The position numbers and the translations under genes are program-made. Shown here in pieces: positions 26,780-36,208 of a stretch of DNA of 64,000 bases; position 1 is the first letter of the stretch; each line of letters opens with the position of its first letter. The notes under the pieces are model-generated. The model searched no databases, was not told the DNA's origin, and was given only the letters and a program-made list of their open reading frames with translations. The stretch is from Desulfobulbus alkaliphilus (lineage in GTDB: Bacteria; Desulfobacterota; Desulfobulbia; Desulfobulbales; Desulfobulbaceae): positions 48,019 through 112,018 of the forward strand of contig NZ_JAFFQC010000013.1 in the NCBI RefSeq assembly GCF_016918545.1, given 5' to 3'.

Positions 26780-29692
26780 ATGTCTTTTGAAGATGATGAA
26801 ATAGTACAGGGATTTGTAGAGGAATCACTTGAACATCTGGCGGGTATCGAAAACGACCTTCTCGCCATTGAAGAAGCAGGTACGGATATCGATGTCGAAC
26901 TGGTGAACAAAGTATTTCGCGCCGCCCACTCCATAAAAGGTGGCGCGGGATTCATGGGCCTGAGTGTTATTCAGGATCTCGCCCACGCATCAGAAAATGT
27001 CCTGGGCCTCATTCGAGCCGGCAAGCTCGTCCCCACCCCCGAAATCATCAATGTATTGCTTCTCGCCGCCGATGAGCTGCAACGGTTGATCGAAAATATC
27101 AGCACCAGCAACACTATTGATATCTCCAGCCACACCATCGCTCTCAACAGTATCTTTGAAGGAGGCGAAGCTCCTGCTTCAGCCTCCATGCGAGCCACAA
27201 ACACCGATATCCCGGCTCCGGACGATCCATTTGAAACTGCAAAGATCTCAGTTGATGCAACAGCAGAATCTGCAAATCCAGTAGAACCTGAAATCAGGGT
27301 CGAATCTGCCGTGAGAGAGGAGGAACATTTAGCTGAAGAATCGGAAGATTCCTACAGTGAAGATGATGACCTTGTCAACGCACTACCATCAGAAACAGGT
27401 GGCACACCCAAGACCCGCCGTTCCTCTTCATCACAGAAAACCGACACCACTATCCGGGTCACCGTCAGTCTGCTGGATCAACTGATGAACCTGGCTGGCG
27501 AGCTGGTCCTGTCCCGTAATCAACTCCTGCAGACCATTACATCCGGAGATGTCCGCAATGCCGAGGCCGTTGGCCAGCGCATTGATCTGGTGACCTCCGA
27601 ACTGCAGGAAGCCATCATGCTCACCCGCATGCAGCCTATTGGCAATGTGTTCAATAAATTCCCCCGGGTCGTGCGCGATCTTTCCAAAAAACTGGGAAAA
27701 CAGATCGACCTGACCATTGTCGGTAAGGATGTCGAACTGGATAAAACCATCATTGAGGCCATTAATGACCCCTTGACCCATTTGGTGCGCAACTCTGTTG
27801 ATCACGGCATCGAGTCCCCTCAGGACCGGACCAGGAAAGGCAAGGATGCCTGTGGACTCATCGTGCTCAAGGCCTATCATGCCGCCGGTCAGGTTGTTAT
27901 CGAAATCAGCGACGATGGCAAGGGGCTGGACGGCGACATGCTGGCGGAGGCCGCGGTGAAAAAAGGGCTGATCAGCTCGGATCAGGCTAAGGTCATGTCC
28001 GAAAAGGAACGGATCAACCTGATACTTCTTCCCGGGTTTTCCACCGCCAAAAAAGTGACCGACGTTTCCGGACGGGGCGTGGGTATGGATGTGGTTAAAA
28101 CCAATCTCGATCAACTGGGGGGCTCCATTGAAATCGATTCCGAGGTCGGAAAAGGCTCAACCATCAGCATCAAGCTGCCCCTGACCCTGGCGATCATTCC
28201 CTGTCAGATTGTCATGACCGGGGGTGAGCGATATGCCATCCCCCAGGTGAACCTGGAGGAACTTCTGCGTATTCCCGCCGCCAAGGTCAAGGAACGGGTG
28301 GAACGGGTTGGTGATGCGGAAGTGGTTCGTTTACGCGGCAACCTGCTGCCCCTTATCCGAATGGCGGACGTCTTTGATATCGAGCCGACCTATTTCGATC
28401 CTGTCAACGAAGAAACCTATCCGGATCGCCGCCGTAACATCGCCGACCGGCGCTCAAAATCAACACCTCTTTTCAGAGACCCCTCGGCACAAGAAAAGAC
28501 CAACTCGCTGGAAGCAAGGGAAGAGAGTGACCAAAAACAACCGCGAAAGGAACAGGAGCGACGCCAGAGTCCCTCCAGCGCTCTCAACATAGTCGTTGTT
28601 TCCACCGGCGCCATGAAATATGGCATTATCGTCGACCGGCTGCATGACTCGGAGGAGATTGTTATCAAACCTCTGGGTCGCCACCTGCAGCAATGCCAGG
28701 GCTACGCCGGCGCAACGATCATGGGTGACGGACGCATTGCCTTGATTCTGGATGTCAGCAATATTGCCCGCATGGCCGGCCTGACCTCGCTGGACGGTTC
28801 GGAACGAGCCGGCGAACTGGCCGAGGCCGCCAAAGAGGCGCTCACCAAGGCCCGTGACAAGCAGGCCCTGCTTACCTTTTCTAGTTCTCCCTCCGAACAG
28901 TTCGGGGTGCCTCTCAATCAGGTCGAACGGGTAGAAAAAATCAAACGAACCGACATCGAGGAGATCGGCGGACGCCGGGTCATGCAGTACCGGGGCGGCA
29001 GTCTGCCGCTGATCAGCATCGATGAGGTTGCCTCGGTTTTGCCTCTTGCCGATCGTGATGACCTGCTGGTCATTGTCTTTCACCTTGCCGGCAAGGATAT
29101 TGGCCTGCTGGCCACCGGCCCCATTGATGCCATTGAAATCTCAGCCGAAATCGACGACGTCACCCTGAAACAGACCGGTATCATGGGCTCGACCATCATC
29201 GCCGCAAAAACAACCATGCTGGTCAACATCTTCGAGATTGTTAAGGTTTCCAACCCGCAATGGTTTGAAGACCACGCGGCCTATAGCGGTATCGATACCG
29301 GTGATGACATCGCCCCCACCATCCTCATTGTCGAAGATTCCAACTTTTTCCGCAATCAGGTGAAAGGTTATATGGAGGAGGCCGGATTCAATATCCTCGA
29401 GGGTGAGGATGGCAGGGTCGCCTGGCGGATTCTTGAAGAACAGGGAGAAACCATCAACCTGGTGGTCACGGATATCGAGATGCCCAACATGGATGGATTT
29501 GAATTGACGGAAAGAATTAAGAATGACAAACGCTTCCACCATCTTCCGGTCATCGCACTCACAACCCTGGCAGGCGAGGAAGATATCGCCCGGGGCAAGG
29601 CTGTCGGGGTCGATGAATATCATATCAAACTTGACAAGGAGCGCCTGATGGAAAGTGTGCACCGACATACAAAATCTGCTGTAGCTGCATGA
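26780..29692 (+). CDS. cheA: hybrid chemotaxis-type histidine kinase CheA (Hpt-kinase-CheW-CheW-REC)
   Basis: 970 residues. The N-terminal Hpt has RAAHSIKGGAGFMG with His50. After an acidic linker (about 130-220) come the dimerisation helices (TTIRVTVSLLDQLMNLAGEL) and the ATPase, with HLVRNSVDHGIE at 334-345, ISDDGKGLDG and GRGVGMDVVKTNL. Two CheW-like modules follow, the first holding a charged insert (about 540-600). A C-terminal REC domain (about 846-965) has Asp898 in VTDIEMPNMDGFE and Lys950. There is no CheY-docking P2 domain; the fused REC may act as output or phosphate sink. This layout is seen in systems controlling pili or development as well as swimming. It leads the cheA-cheW-cheB-cheR cluster; no MCP or flagellar gene is near. 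Confidence 0.95.
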   Translation: MSFEDDEIVQGFVEESLEHLAGIENDLLAIEEAGTDIDVELVNKVFRAAHSIKGGAGFMGLSVIQDLAHASENVLGLIRAGKLVPTPEIINVLLLAADELQRLIENISTSNTIDISSHTIALNSIFEGGEAPASASMRATNTDIPAPDDPFETAKISVDATAESANPVEPEIRVESAVREEEHLAEESEDSYSEDDDLVNALPSETGGTPKTRRSSSSQKTDTTIRVTVSLLDQLMNLAGELVLSRNQLLQTITSGDVRNAEAVGQRIDLVTSELQEAIMLTRMQPIGNVFNKFPRVVRDLSKKLGKQIDLTIVGKDVELDKTIIEAINDPLTHLVRNSVDHGIESPQDRTRKGKDACGLIVLKAYHAAGQVVIEISDDGKGLDGDMLAEAAVKKGLISSDQAKVMSEKERINLILLPGFSTAKKVTDVSGRGVGMDVVKTNLDQLGGSIEIDSEVGKGSTISIKLPLTLAIIPCQIVMTGGERYAIPQVNLEELLRIPAAKVKERVERVGDAEVVRLRGNLLPLIRMADVFDIEPTYFDPVNEETYPDRRRNIADRRSKSTPLFRDPSAQEKTNSLEAREESDQKQPRKEQERRQSPSSALNIVVVSTGAMKYGIIVDRLHDSEEIVIKPLGRHLQQCQGYAGATIMGDGRIALILDVSNIARMAGLTSLDGSERAGELAEAAKEALTKARDKQALLTFSSSPSEQFGVPLNQVERVEKIKRTDIEEIGGRRVMQYRGGSLPLISIDEVASVLPLADRDDLLVIVFHLAGKDIGLLATGPIDAIEISAEIDDVTLKQTGIMGSTIIAAKTTMLVNIFEIVKVSNPQWFEDHAAYSGIDTGDDIAPTILIVEDSNFFRNQVKGYMEEAGFNILEGEDGRVAWRILEEQGETINLVVTDIEMPNMDGFELTERIKNDKRFHHLPVIALTTLAGEEDIARGKAVGVDEYHIKLDKERLMESVHRHTKSAVAA

Positions 29693-29698
29693 AAATGA

Positions 29699-29811
29699 CC
29701 TGGACCCGTGAGCGTTCGTCCGTGCGTCAGCTTTATCGTCTGTGACTGTTCGATTAATGGACACTTTATCCGACGGTTACGGGCAATCAAGATGGCGTGC
29801 GGACGGACGGA
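29699..29811 (-). mobile_element. MITE-like element copy 10 (right half only)
   Basis: Starts CCTGGACCCGTGAGCG and runs through the long palindrome, then stops at GGCGTGCGGACGGACG, where the CTTCGGG hairpin would begin. The other half is missing and there is no duplication. It lies between cheA and cheW. Confidence 0.9.
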
Positions 29812-29956
29812 CTCTCCCTGGCCCTTGCCAAACCAGTATCTTCCGCCACAACTTCATCACCCCATGGCGCATCAGTACAAAGAGCTGGTGTCTTCCTTCA
29901 GGGTCTGACTGATTTTGGCCTCTATCAAGAATTATTCTGCTTAACGGGGTTGCATA

Positions 29957-30406
29957 ATGGCTGAACCGAAAAATCTGACCAAAAATATCATTGAACTCGC
30001 TACGTTTTATGTCGGCAACGCCCTTTGCGGCATGGATATCCTTAAAGTTCAGGAAATCAACAAACTGATGGAAATGACCAAAGTGCCGCAGGCTCCGGAC
30101 TATATGCTGGGCATCCTCAACCTCCGGGGTCAGATCGTCACCATCATTGATCTGGGCCAGAAACTTGGCCTCGGCGCCGCGGAACTCAGCGGTGAATCCC
30201 GCAATATCATCATCAACGCTCCAGGCGAGCATGTCGGCCTCATGGTCTCCAAAATCAGTGACGTGGTTATGGCCGACCCAGGTAAAATCGAACCAGCCCC
30301 TGCCAACATGAACGGTATTCAGGGGGCATTCTTCACCGGTGTGTATAAAACAGAAAACAAATTGATCGGCATTCTTGATGTCAAGGAAGTCCTGCGCATC
30401 GATTAG
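29957..30406 (+). CDS. cheW: chemotaxis coupling protein CheW
   Basis: 149 residues, one CheW SH3-like domain. Typical parts are ELATFYVGNALCGMDILKV, INKLMEMTKVPQAPDYMLGI, LNLRGQIVTIIDLGQKLG and GLMVSKISDVV. It would link a chemoreceptor to the CheA kinase. It stands 264 bp after cheA, separated by element copy 10, and 92 bp before cheB. ACGGGG gives a moderate ribosome site. Confidence 0.95.
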   Translation: MAEPKNLTKNIIELATFYVGNALCGMDILKVQEINKLMEMTKVPQAPDYMLGILNLRGQIVTIIDLGQKLGLGAAELSGESRNIIINAPGEHVGLMVSKISDVVMADPGKIEPAPANMNGIQGAFFTGVYKTENKLIGILDVKEVLRID

Positions 30407-30498
30407 GATGTTCCGAGTCGGGGAACGGATGAACGTTTAAAACTCAACTGCCCTCACTGTTTTCACTCTTCAACTGCTCACATGAAAAGAATCAACTG

Positions 30499-31638
30499 AT
30501 GCTGGGAAAGAAGATACGAGTTCTGGTGGTGGATGACACCATCGTCTACCGAAAAGCGGTCAGCGACATCCTTGCGGAAATGCCGGGGATTGAAGTGGTG
30601 GGTGTCGCCCATAATGGCAAAATCGCTGTTGCCAAAATCGAGACACTCAAGCCGGATCTGCTGACCCTGGATATCGAAATGCCGGTGATGAATGGCATTG
30701 AAGTACTCCAATACCTCCAGCAGCACGCGCCTCAGGTGTCGGCCATCATGGTCTCCACCCTCACCAGCGAGGGAGGAGACATGACCATGCGGGCCTTGGA
30801 ACTGGGCGCCTATGACTTTATTCTCAAACCCAGCAGTACCAATATTGCCGACAGCAAACAACAGCTCCGTCTGTTGCTGGCCCCCCTGATCAAAGCTTTC
30901 CAGTCCGGCCGAACAGCCGTGGGCGCCATGCAGGCCGTACACAAAGCCAGAACGCCAACGCCCCACCCCACCCCTTCGACCTCGCTGCCAGCAGCCCGGC
31001 AGCATGGAGCAGGTGGATCCGCCCGGCCGCGGCCATTTGCCAAGGACATGCGGCGACAGGGCAAGTCAGAGATTATCGCCATCGGCATTTCCACCGGCGG
31101 ACCAAACGCCCTGGCGAAAATGATGCCCATGCTGCCGGGAAATCTGGGTGTGCCCATCCTCATTGTCCAGCACATGCCGCCTGTTTTTACCAGATCACTG
31201 GCGAACAGCCTGAACGTAAAATGCGCTTTGACGGTCAAGGAGGCCAGGGACGGGGAGCCCATACTGGCAGATGTCGTATATATCGCCCCGGGGGGCAAGC
31301 AGATGAAACTGGTCGCCTCAACCGACGGAACCAACCGGCTGATCAGAATCACCGATGATCCTCCAGAAAATTCCTGCAGACCATCGGCTGACTATCTGTT
31401 TCGTTCTGTTGCTGATTACTATGTCGGTCGAGCCACGGCGGTAATCATGACCGGAATGGGCTCGGACGGTACCAAAGGTTTGCAGGTTCTCAAGGAAAAA
31501 GGCGCTGTGATCATCGGCCAGGATGAATCAAGCTGCGTTGTTTACGGGATGCCAAAGACACCAGCTGAACTCGGCTTGACCGATGTAGTGGTCACTTTGA
31601 GCAAAATCGCCGGCGAAGTTGTCAAAACGGTTAAATAG
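30499..31638 (+). CDS. cheB: protein-glutamate methylesterase/deamidase CheB
   Basis: 379 residues. The N-terminal REC domain has VLVVDDTIVYRKAVSDILAE and the phospho-Asp in LTLDIEMPVMNGIEVL. A Pro-rich linker (about 145-185) joins it to the methylesterase. The catalytic triad is in GISTGGPNALAKM (Ser), ILIVQHMPPVFTRSLA (His) and VIMTGMGSDGTKGL (Asp). It removes methyl groups from, and deamidates, receptor glutamates, so cells with this cluster must encode MCPs elsewhere. The 3' end is close to cheR, whose start is 26 bp after the stop. Confidence 0.97.
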   Translation: MLGKKIRVLVVDDTIVYRKAVSDILAEMPGIEVVGVAHNGKIAVAKIETLKPDLLTLDIEMPVMNGIEVLQYLQQHAPQVSAIMVSTLTSEGGDMTMRALELGAYDFILKPSSTNIADSKQQLRLLLAPLIKAFQSGRTAVGAMQAVHKARTPTPHPTPSTSLPAARQHGAGGSARPRPFAKDMRRQGKSEIIAIGISTGGPNALAKMMPMLPGNLGVPILIVQHMPPVFTRSLANSLNVKCALTVKEARDGEPILADVVYIAPGGKQMKLVASTDGTNRLIRITDDPPENSCRPSADYLFRSVADYYVGRATAVIMTGMGSDGTKGLQVLKEKGAVIIGQDESSCVVYGMPKTPAELGLTDVVVTLSKIAGEVVKTVK

Positions 31639-31663
31639 CTTTTTCCATCAACCGACGGATTCC

Positions 31664-32500
31664 ATGTTGAAAATTTCTCCTGACGAAACCAGACTCATCA
31701 CAAGGTATATTCATGAAATTTCAGGGATATTCCTTGATGAGAGCAAAAAATACCTCCTGGAAACCAGGTTGAATGCCATTGCTGAAGCAGAGGGCTGCCG
31801 TAGTTATCAGGATTTCTACACAAAAGCCAAGGCAGATGCCAGCAGAACCATTGAAAGAAAAATTATTGACGCTATCTCTACCAACGAAACCCTCTTTTTT
31901 CGTGATACCAACCCATTCCAACTGTTGCAGCACAAGATTTTACCAGAACTGATTGATGCCCGGACCCCCAAAGTACCGTCCATGAAAACCCCGCTCAAGG
32001 TATGGAGTGCCGCCAGTTCCACGGGTCAGGAACTTTATTCGGTCGCTATTGTCCTCAAGGAACTCCTCGGAGATCTGTCCAGGTACAATGTCAAGCTGCT
32101 CGGCACTGATATTTCGGATACGGCCATTGCGCAGGCCAGTAGCGGCAAGTACAACAAATTCGAAATAGAACGCGGCCTGGCCCGTGATAAATTGCAAAAA
32201 TACTTCTCGTTAACCGGCCAGAGCTGGAAAATCAATGACCAGATCCGCTCCATGGTCAATTTCCGGAAACTCAACCTGATGCTGCCTTTTACCGGTCTGG
32301 GAAAATTCGACATTGTTCTGTGCAGAAATGTCGCCATTTATTTTTCCCAGGAAGACAGAAAAAAACTGTTCAACAAAATTGCCGATATCCTCGAACCGGA
32401 CGGCTATCTGCTCATCGGGTCCACCGAATCCTTGACGGGAATCTGTCCCCGTTTTATACCTAAAAGACACCTTCGTTCCATCTTTTATCAGCTGAAATAA
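31664..32500 (+). CDS. cheR: chemotaxis protein methyltransferase CheR
   Basis: 278 residues from ATG 31664; an upstream ATG at 31619 overlaps cheB and gives a non-homologous start. The N-terminal helical domain includes YIHEISGIFLDESKKYLLE, and the SAM-binding domain has STNETLFFRD, WSAASSTGQELYSVAIVL, LGTDISDTAIAQA and DIVLCRNVAIYF. It methylates receptor glutamates using SAM, opposing CheB. One residue is unusual: most CheR have SCSTGEEPYS where this has SAASSTGQELYS, a known variant in delta-proteobacterial clusters. Confidence 0.95.
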   Translation: MLKISPDETRLITRYIHEISGIFLDESKKYLLETRLNAIAEAEGCRSYQDFYTKAKADASRTIERKIIDAISTNETLFFRDTNPFQLLQHKILPELIDARTPKVPSMKTPLKVWSAASSTGQELYSVAIVLKELLGDLSRYNVKLLGTDISDTAIAQASSGKYNKFEIERGLARDKLQKYFSLTGQSWKINDQIRSMVNFRKLNLMLPFTGLGKFDIVLCRNVAIYFSQEDRKKLFNKIADILEPDGYLLIGSTESLTGICPRFIPKRHLRSIFYQLK

Positions 32501-32553
32501 TAGAAAAAATACTATACCGTTTGCATCAATTGACTCATCCCAATGGTACACTT

Positions 32554-33123
32554 ATGAAGACAATGAGGATTCTGGTTACCGATGACGACCCGATTATCCG
32601 GAAATTATTTGCAAAGCGTTTACGTCAGGAAGGCTACCAGGTTACCCTGGCCCCTGACGGCAGCGAAGCGGCCCGGCTTCTTGATGCCATGCCTTTTGAC
32701 ATCCTGATCACCGACCTGGTCATGCCCGGAGGTATTGATGGTATTGCATTGCTCAAAAGAGCCAAAGAAATCAGTCTTGATATCGAGGTGATTGTCATTA
32801 CGGCTCACTCTTCCATCGACACGGCTGTGGACGCCATGAAAAAAGGGGCTGTGGATTATCTTGAAAAACCGATTCATTTCGACGAACTATTCCTCCGCTT
32901 GGATAAGATCCGGGAAATCAAATCATTGCAGAAAAGCGCTGACGATCTCAGAGAAGCAATACAGGTCACTGAAAACTCTGCTGCCCAGACTATTCAGGAA
33001 TTGGAGATGATTAACAGTAACCTATTGATAAAAATAGATGAAATGGAAGAAATTCTCACCGATTTCAGCCAGAATGCAGAGGCGCGTATTGAAAGGGCGC
33101 TGAAAATACTTGAACCCAGGTGA
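32554..33123 (+). CDS. response regulator with C-terminal coiled coil
   Basis: 189 residues. A REC domain (about 5-125) starts MRILVTDDDPIIRKLFAKR. Its phospho-Asp is in DILITDLVMPGGIDG, Thr in VIVITAHSS and Lys in GAVDYLEKPIHFDEL. The remaining 65 residues are a charged helix with heptad character (IKSLQKSADDLREAI, IQELEMINSNLLIKIDEME) and no DNA-binding or enzyme domain. It could be the output regulator or an adaptor of the neighbouring Che system. Its TGA overlaps the GTG start of mazG (GTGA), so they are coupled. The start at 32554 is preferred over 32521 by homology only. Confidence 0.85.
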   Translation: MKTMRILVTDDDPIIRKLFAKRLRQEGYQVTLAPDGSEAARLLDAMPFDILITDLVMPGGIDGIALLKRAKEISLDIEVIVITAHSSIDTAVDAMKKGAVDYLEKPIHFDELFLRLDKIREIKSLQKSADDLREAIQVTENSAAQTIQELEMINSNLLIKIDEMEEILTDFSQNAEARIERALKILEPR

Positions 33124-33551
33124 TTGTTTTGACAACAGAACAAAAGAACAAAAATATCGATGCGTTGACACGATTACAGCAGCTTGTCTCCGACCTGCGT
33201 GGTGATCATGGCTGTCCCTGGGATCGCCAACAGACGCCGATTTCCCTGAAGAAATATCTGCTGGAGGAATGCCGGGAACTGGCAGAAGCTATTGACATCG
33301 GCCATCCGGAACACATTCGTGAAGAGATTGGTGATGTCTTCTTTATTCTCATTATGCTGGCCGCCTGCTTTGAGGAGCAGCACCTTTTTTCCGCGGATGA
33401 TGCCCTTGATGAGGTCATCGCAAAAATGATCCGCCGCCACCCCCACGTCTTTGCCGATGCCACTGTGACCGACGAAAAGACACTGCGATCCCAGTGGGAA
33501 AAAATCAAAGCACAAGAAAAAAAGCCCTACACCCGCGCCCCCCTCAAATAG
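33120..33551 (+). CDS. mazG: MazG nucleoside triphosphate pyrophosphohydrolase, short form
   Basis: 143 residues, one MazG domain instead of the two in E. coli MazG. It shows GDHGCPWDRQQTPISLKKYL, the Mg-binding EECRELAEAI and EEIGDVFFILIML, and KMIRRHPHVFAD. It hydrolyses NTPs to NMPs and PPi, a house-cleaning role. It starts with GTG inside the stop of the response-regulator gene. It ends the che-side transcription unit; a 262-bp gap then leads to rpsF. Confidence 0.94.
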   Translation: MIVLTTEQKNKNIDALTRLQQLVSDLRGDHGCPWDRQQTPISLKKYLLEECRELAEAIDIGHPEHIREEIGDVFFILIMLAACFEEQHLFSADDALDEVIAKMIRRHPHVFADATVTDEKTLRSQWEKIKAQEKKPYTRAPLK

Positions 33552-33559
33552 CTTTTCCC

Positions 33560-33589
33560 TTGACAATTTTCCTTTTTTTCGACTAAAAA
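33560..33589 (+). promoter_or_regulatory. candidate promoter of the rpsF operon
   Basis: TTGACA at 33560-33565 is followed 18 bp later by TAAAAA (33584-33589), giving a leader of about 220 bases before rpsF. Within that leader, CTCGCT (33759-33764) faces AGCGAG (33782-33787), which could form a hairpin just before the ribosome site. Confidence 0.4.
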
Positions 33590-33813
33590 GAAAAGTTTGA
33601 TTAATGTTAATTCTCAAACGAGGTATCTTGCTCTGAATCGAAGCGGGCTGGCAAATTGAACAGTAGATATCCAATTGATATCCTGAAGATAGAACTGACA
33701 GTGCCACTAAGAGTCGGAGAAACACAACCGTTTGCGAATGAACACCGATAATTACCTTCTCGCTCTCACCACCAGGACAGAAGCGAGGGCCACTTTGACC
33801 ACGAGGAGGATAC

Positions 33814-34260
33814 ATGCGTCATTACGAGACTACCTACATTCTTCGCCCTAATTTAGGAGAAGAGCAATTCACTGAAATCATTAACCGCACCAATGCCATC
33901 GTCACCGATGCCGGTGGCGTCATCATCAGCCTTGACCGCTGGGGCATCAAACGTCTGGCCTACGAGATCAACAAGGAAGTTCAAGGATACTATGTGTACA
34001 TGAACTACGCTTCCACCGGAGATGTGGTCAAGGAGATCGAGCGTATCTTCAGAATCGACGACCGGGCTCTCCGCTTCCTGACCATCAAACTTGGCGATTC
34101 AATGACGGCCGAATCCATCGAAGCCGAAAAACAGAGGATAGCTGAAAAAGCTGCCGCCCTTGAAGCGGCCCGGGCCGCGGGTGAGGAAACTGATGATCTG
34201 GAGCACGATTCGGACGATGATACGGATGACGATACGGACGACGATTCGGATGACAAATAA
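33814..34260 (+). CDS. rpsF: 30S ribosomal protein S6 with long acidic tail
   Basis: 148 residues. The S6 domain is residues 1 to about 100 ([52 protein letters not shown]). A helical Ala/Glu stretch is followed by the tail [17 protein letters not shown], coded by a 12-bp repeat. Wild-type E. coli S6 receives added glutamates at its C-terminus; here a genetically encoded acidic tail is present. GAGGAGG precedes the ATG. It leads rpsF-rpsR-DUF2232-rplI-dnaB. Confidence 0.97.
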   Translation: MRHYETTYILRPNLGEEQFTEIINRTNAIVTDAGGVIISLDRWGIKRLAYEINKEVQGYYVYMNYASTGDVVKEIERIFRIDDRALRFLTIKLGDSMTAESIEAEKQRIAEKAAALEAARAAGEETDDLEHDSDDDTDDDTDDDSDDK

Positions 34261-34301
34261 GCCAACGAACGAATCACTGGACATACATAAGGAGTAACAC
34301 C

Positions 34302-34541
34302 ATGGCACCACCGAAAAAAGTTTTCTCAAGGCGACGGGTCTGTCGGTTCTGTACCGATAAAGAAATGGGTATTGACTACAAGGATCCGAGGACCCTTAGA
34401 GGCTTGGTGACCGAGCGGGGCAAAATTATCCCCCGGCGGATTTTTGGTACCTGTTCAAAGCATCAGCGACAATTGACAGAAGCTGTCAAACGTTCACGCC
34501 AACTGGCGCTGCTGCCATACATGGGTCCGACCCAGTTTTAA
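34302..34541 (+). CDS. rpsR: 30S ribosomal protein S18
   Basis: 79 residues. It keeps the zinc-ribbon-like Cys set ([13 protein letters not shown] and [15 protein letters not shown]), the 'C+' form, and ends [17 protein letters not shown]18 binds S6 on the 30S platform. AAGGAG precedes the ATG by eight bases. It is 41 bp after rpsF. Confidence 0.97.
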   Translation: MAPPKKVFSRRRVCRFCTDKEMGIDYKDPRTLRGLVTERGKIIPRRIFGTCSKHQRQLTEAVKRSRQLALLPYMGPTQF

Positions 34542-34555
34542 CATTCAAACAAAAC

Positions 34556-35518
34556 ATGCTACCTACCGGGGCCGGATGGAACCACGCTGAGTACCCTCCC
34601 GGCCAGTTGCTTCTTTTCAGTGCTTTTTTTTTCGTTCCGGCTTTGAGCCCAGTCTTCTTTGGCTGGACGAACGGACTGCTTGCCGTCCCTGTTTTCTACC
34701 TGTTGTTTACCAATGGATTCAAGTCAGGGTTCGCCCGGTTGAGGGTCAGCCTGCTGATTGCCGGATTGGGTGCATTACTGATCGGCCGGCTGGAGGTTTT
34801 TCTCTTTTCGCTCACCCTGATCCCCTTGGGATACACGTTGTTCAGAAGCGCAAATGCAGGAGAATCGGCAGCAACAAGTGGGGGCAAGGGAGTTGTTGTT
34901 CTTGCCTTGACATGGATACTGTTCTGGGCTGTCTACGGTGCAGCCACCGGTATCAGTCCCTACCGGCAGCTGCTCGATTCCCTGGATCAGGGATTTCGCC
35001 AGACCGTTGAGCTCTACGAATCGAGAGAGGCGGAAGTGCCCGGCGAGACACTGCATCAAGTGCAGCAGCTCACCGACGACATCAGAGAGATCATCCCGAG
35101 AATTCTGCCGGGAGTCCTTGCTTCCATCGTGGTGGTGACGGTGTGGATCAATCTGGCCTTCAGCAACATCATGGCGCACCGCCTGGGTGATGTTCCACCG
35201 CCATGGGGAAAGTATTCAACCTGGAAACTGCCTGATCAACTCCTCTGGGTGGCGATTATCGCCGGTGCCGTCATGTTGCTGGGTCGTGGATTGCTGCAAT
35301 TCGCCGGCAGCTGGGTGTTGATGCTCGCTGGTCTTTTATATTTTTTTCAGGGCCTGGCGGTATGTATCGCCCTCATGGAACGATGGAAGGTTCCTGTATA
35401 TGTGCGGATCCTTCTTTATTTTATCCTTGTTATCCAAACATACGGGATACTCCTCCTCGCCTTTGTAGGCGTTGCAGACGTCTGGTTTAATTTCAGGCGC
35501 CCCAGGGAAGAACCATGA
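34556..35518 (+). CDS. DUF2232-type polytopic membrane protein (YybS-like)
   Basis: 320 residues with about eight hydrophobic segments, for example LLLFSAFFFVPALSPVFFGW, VLALTWILFWAVYGAATGI, ILPGVLASIVVVTVWINLAF and ILLYFILVIQTYGILLLAFV. It lies between rpsR and rplI, the usual place for DUF2232 proteins in Bacillota and Desulfobacterota. The function is unknown; the YybS group shares this operon position with GdpP and RplI. It starts 14 bp after rpsR without a strong ribosome site. Confidence 0.82.
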   Translation: MLPTGAGWNHAEYPPGQLLLFSAFFFVPALSPVFFGWTNGLLAVPVFYLLFTNGFKSGFARLRVSLLIAGLGALLIGRLEVFLFSLTLIPLGYTLFRSANAGESAATSGGKGVVVLALTWILFWAVYGAATGISPYRQLLDSLDQGFRQTVELYESREAEVPGETLHQVQQLTDDIREIIPRILPGVLASIVVVTVWINLAFSNIMAHRLGDVPPPWGKYSTWKLPDQLLWVAIIAGAVMLLGRGLLQFAGSWVLMLAGLLYFFQGLAVCIALMERWKVPVYVRILLYFILVIQTYGILLLAFVGVADVWFNFRRPREEP

Positions 35519-35649
35519 ACACCAGGACGCGACAGGTACGGACACAGTGACGAAATCGCACATTCCGCCCCAGAATACTGAAACACGTTCGCATACGTTC
35601 ATCGGCTGCAATTGACAGAATCACCAGAGACACAAAGAAGGATATTTCA

Positions 35650-36111
35650 ATGGACATCATATTAAAAGAAACAATCGAAACCCTTGGCCAGGAAGGCGAT
35701 GTTGTCAAAGTCAGGCCGGGATACGCGCGAAATTTTCTCATCCCGAAACAAAAAGCCGTCCAGGTCAGCAAGGCATCTCTCGCCAATCTCGAACGGGAGA
35801 AACAGCTCATAGCCTCCAGGTTGGCGGAACAGAAAAAACAAGCCGAAAAACTGGCAGCGAAACTGCATGACAAGGTCGTCACCATTGCCAAACGCGTTGG
35901 GGATGAAAACAGATTGTTCGGCTCGGTCACATCCGCCGACATCGCCGCCGCATTGCAGGAGGCTGGTACCGATGTCGACAGAAAGACCATAGTTCTGACC
36001 GACGCCATCAAGGCCATTGGTGAATACAAAGTAGCCGTCAAAACCGGTTATCAAACCACCGCCACCATATTGGTTCAGGTTGTCCCGGAAGATATGACAC
36101 CGATCCAGTAG
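35650..36111 (+). CDS. rplI: 50S ribosomal protein L9
   Basis: 153 residues. The N-terminal domain reads MDIILKETIETLGQEGDVVK, then GYARNFLIPKQKAVQ, the rRNA-binding loop. A long connecting helix (about 45-80) leads to the C-terminal domain with RLFGSVTSADIA. GAAGGA precedes the ATG. It belongs to the rpsF operon, 131 bp after the DUF2232 gene. Confidence 0.97.
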   Translation: MDIILKETIETLGQEGDVVKVRPGYARNFLIPKQKAVQVSKASLANLEREKQLIASRLAEQKKQAEKLAAKLHDKVVTIAKRVGDENRLFGSVTSADIAAALQEAGTDVDRKTIVLTDAIKAIGEYKVAVKTGYQTTATILVQVVPEDMTPIQ

Positions 36112-36208
36112 CAGCAGGATGGCAGCCGGGAGCCGGTTGTCAATCTGCTCCAAAAACATCTTGCCGCGCTTCGTCCGCCCCTGGGGTCTTTTTCCGCCAG
36201 AGGGCTGT

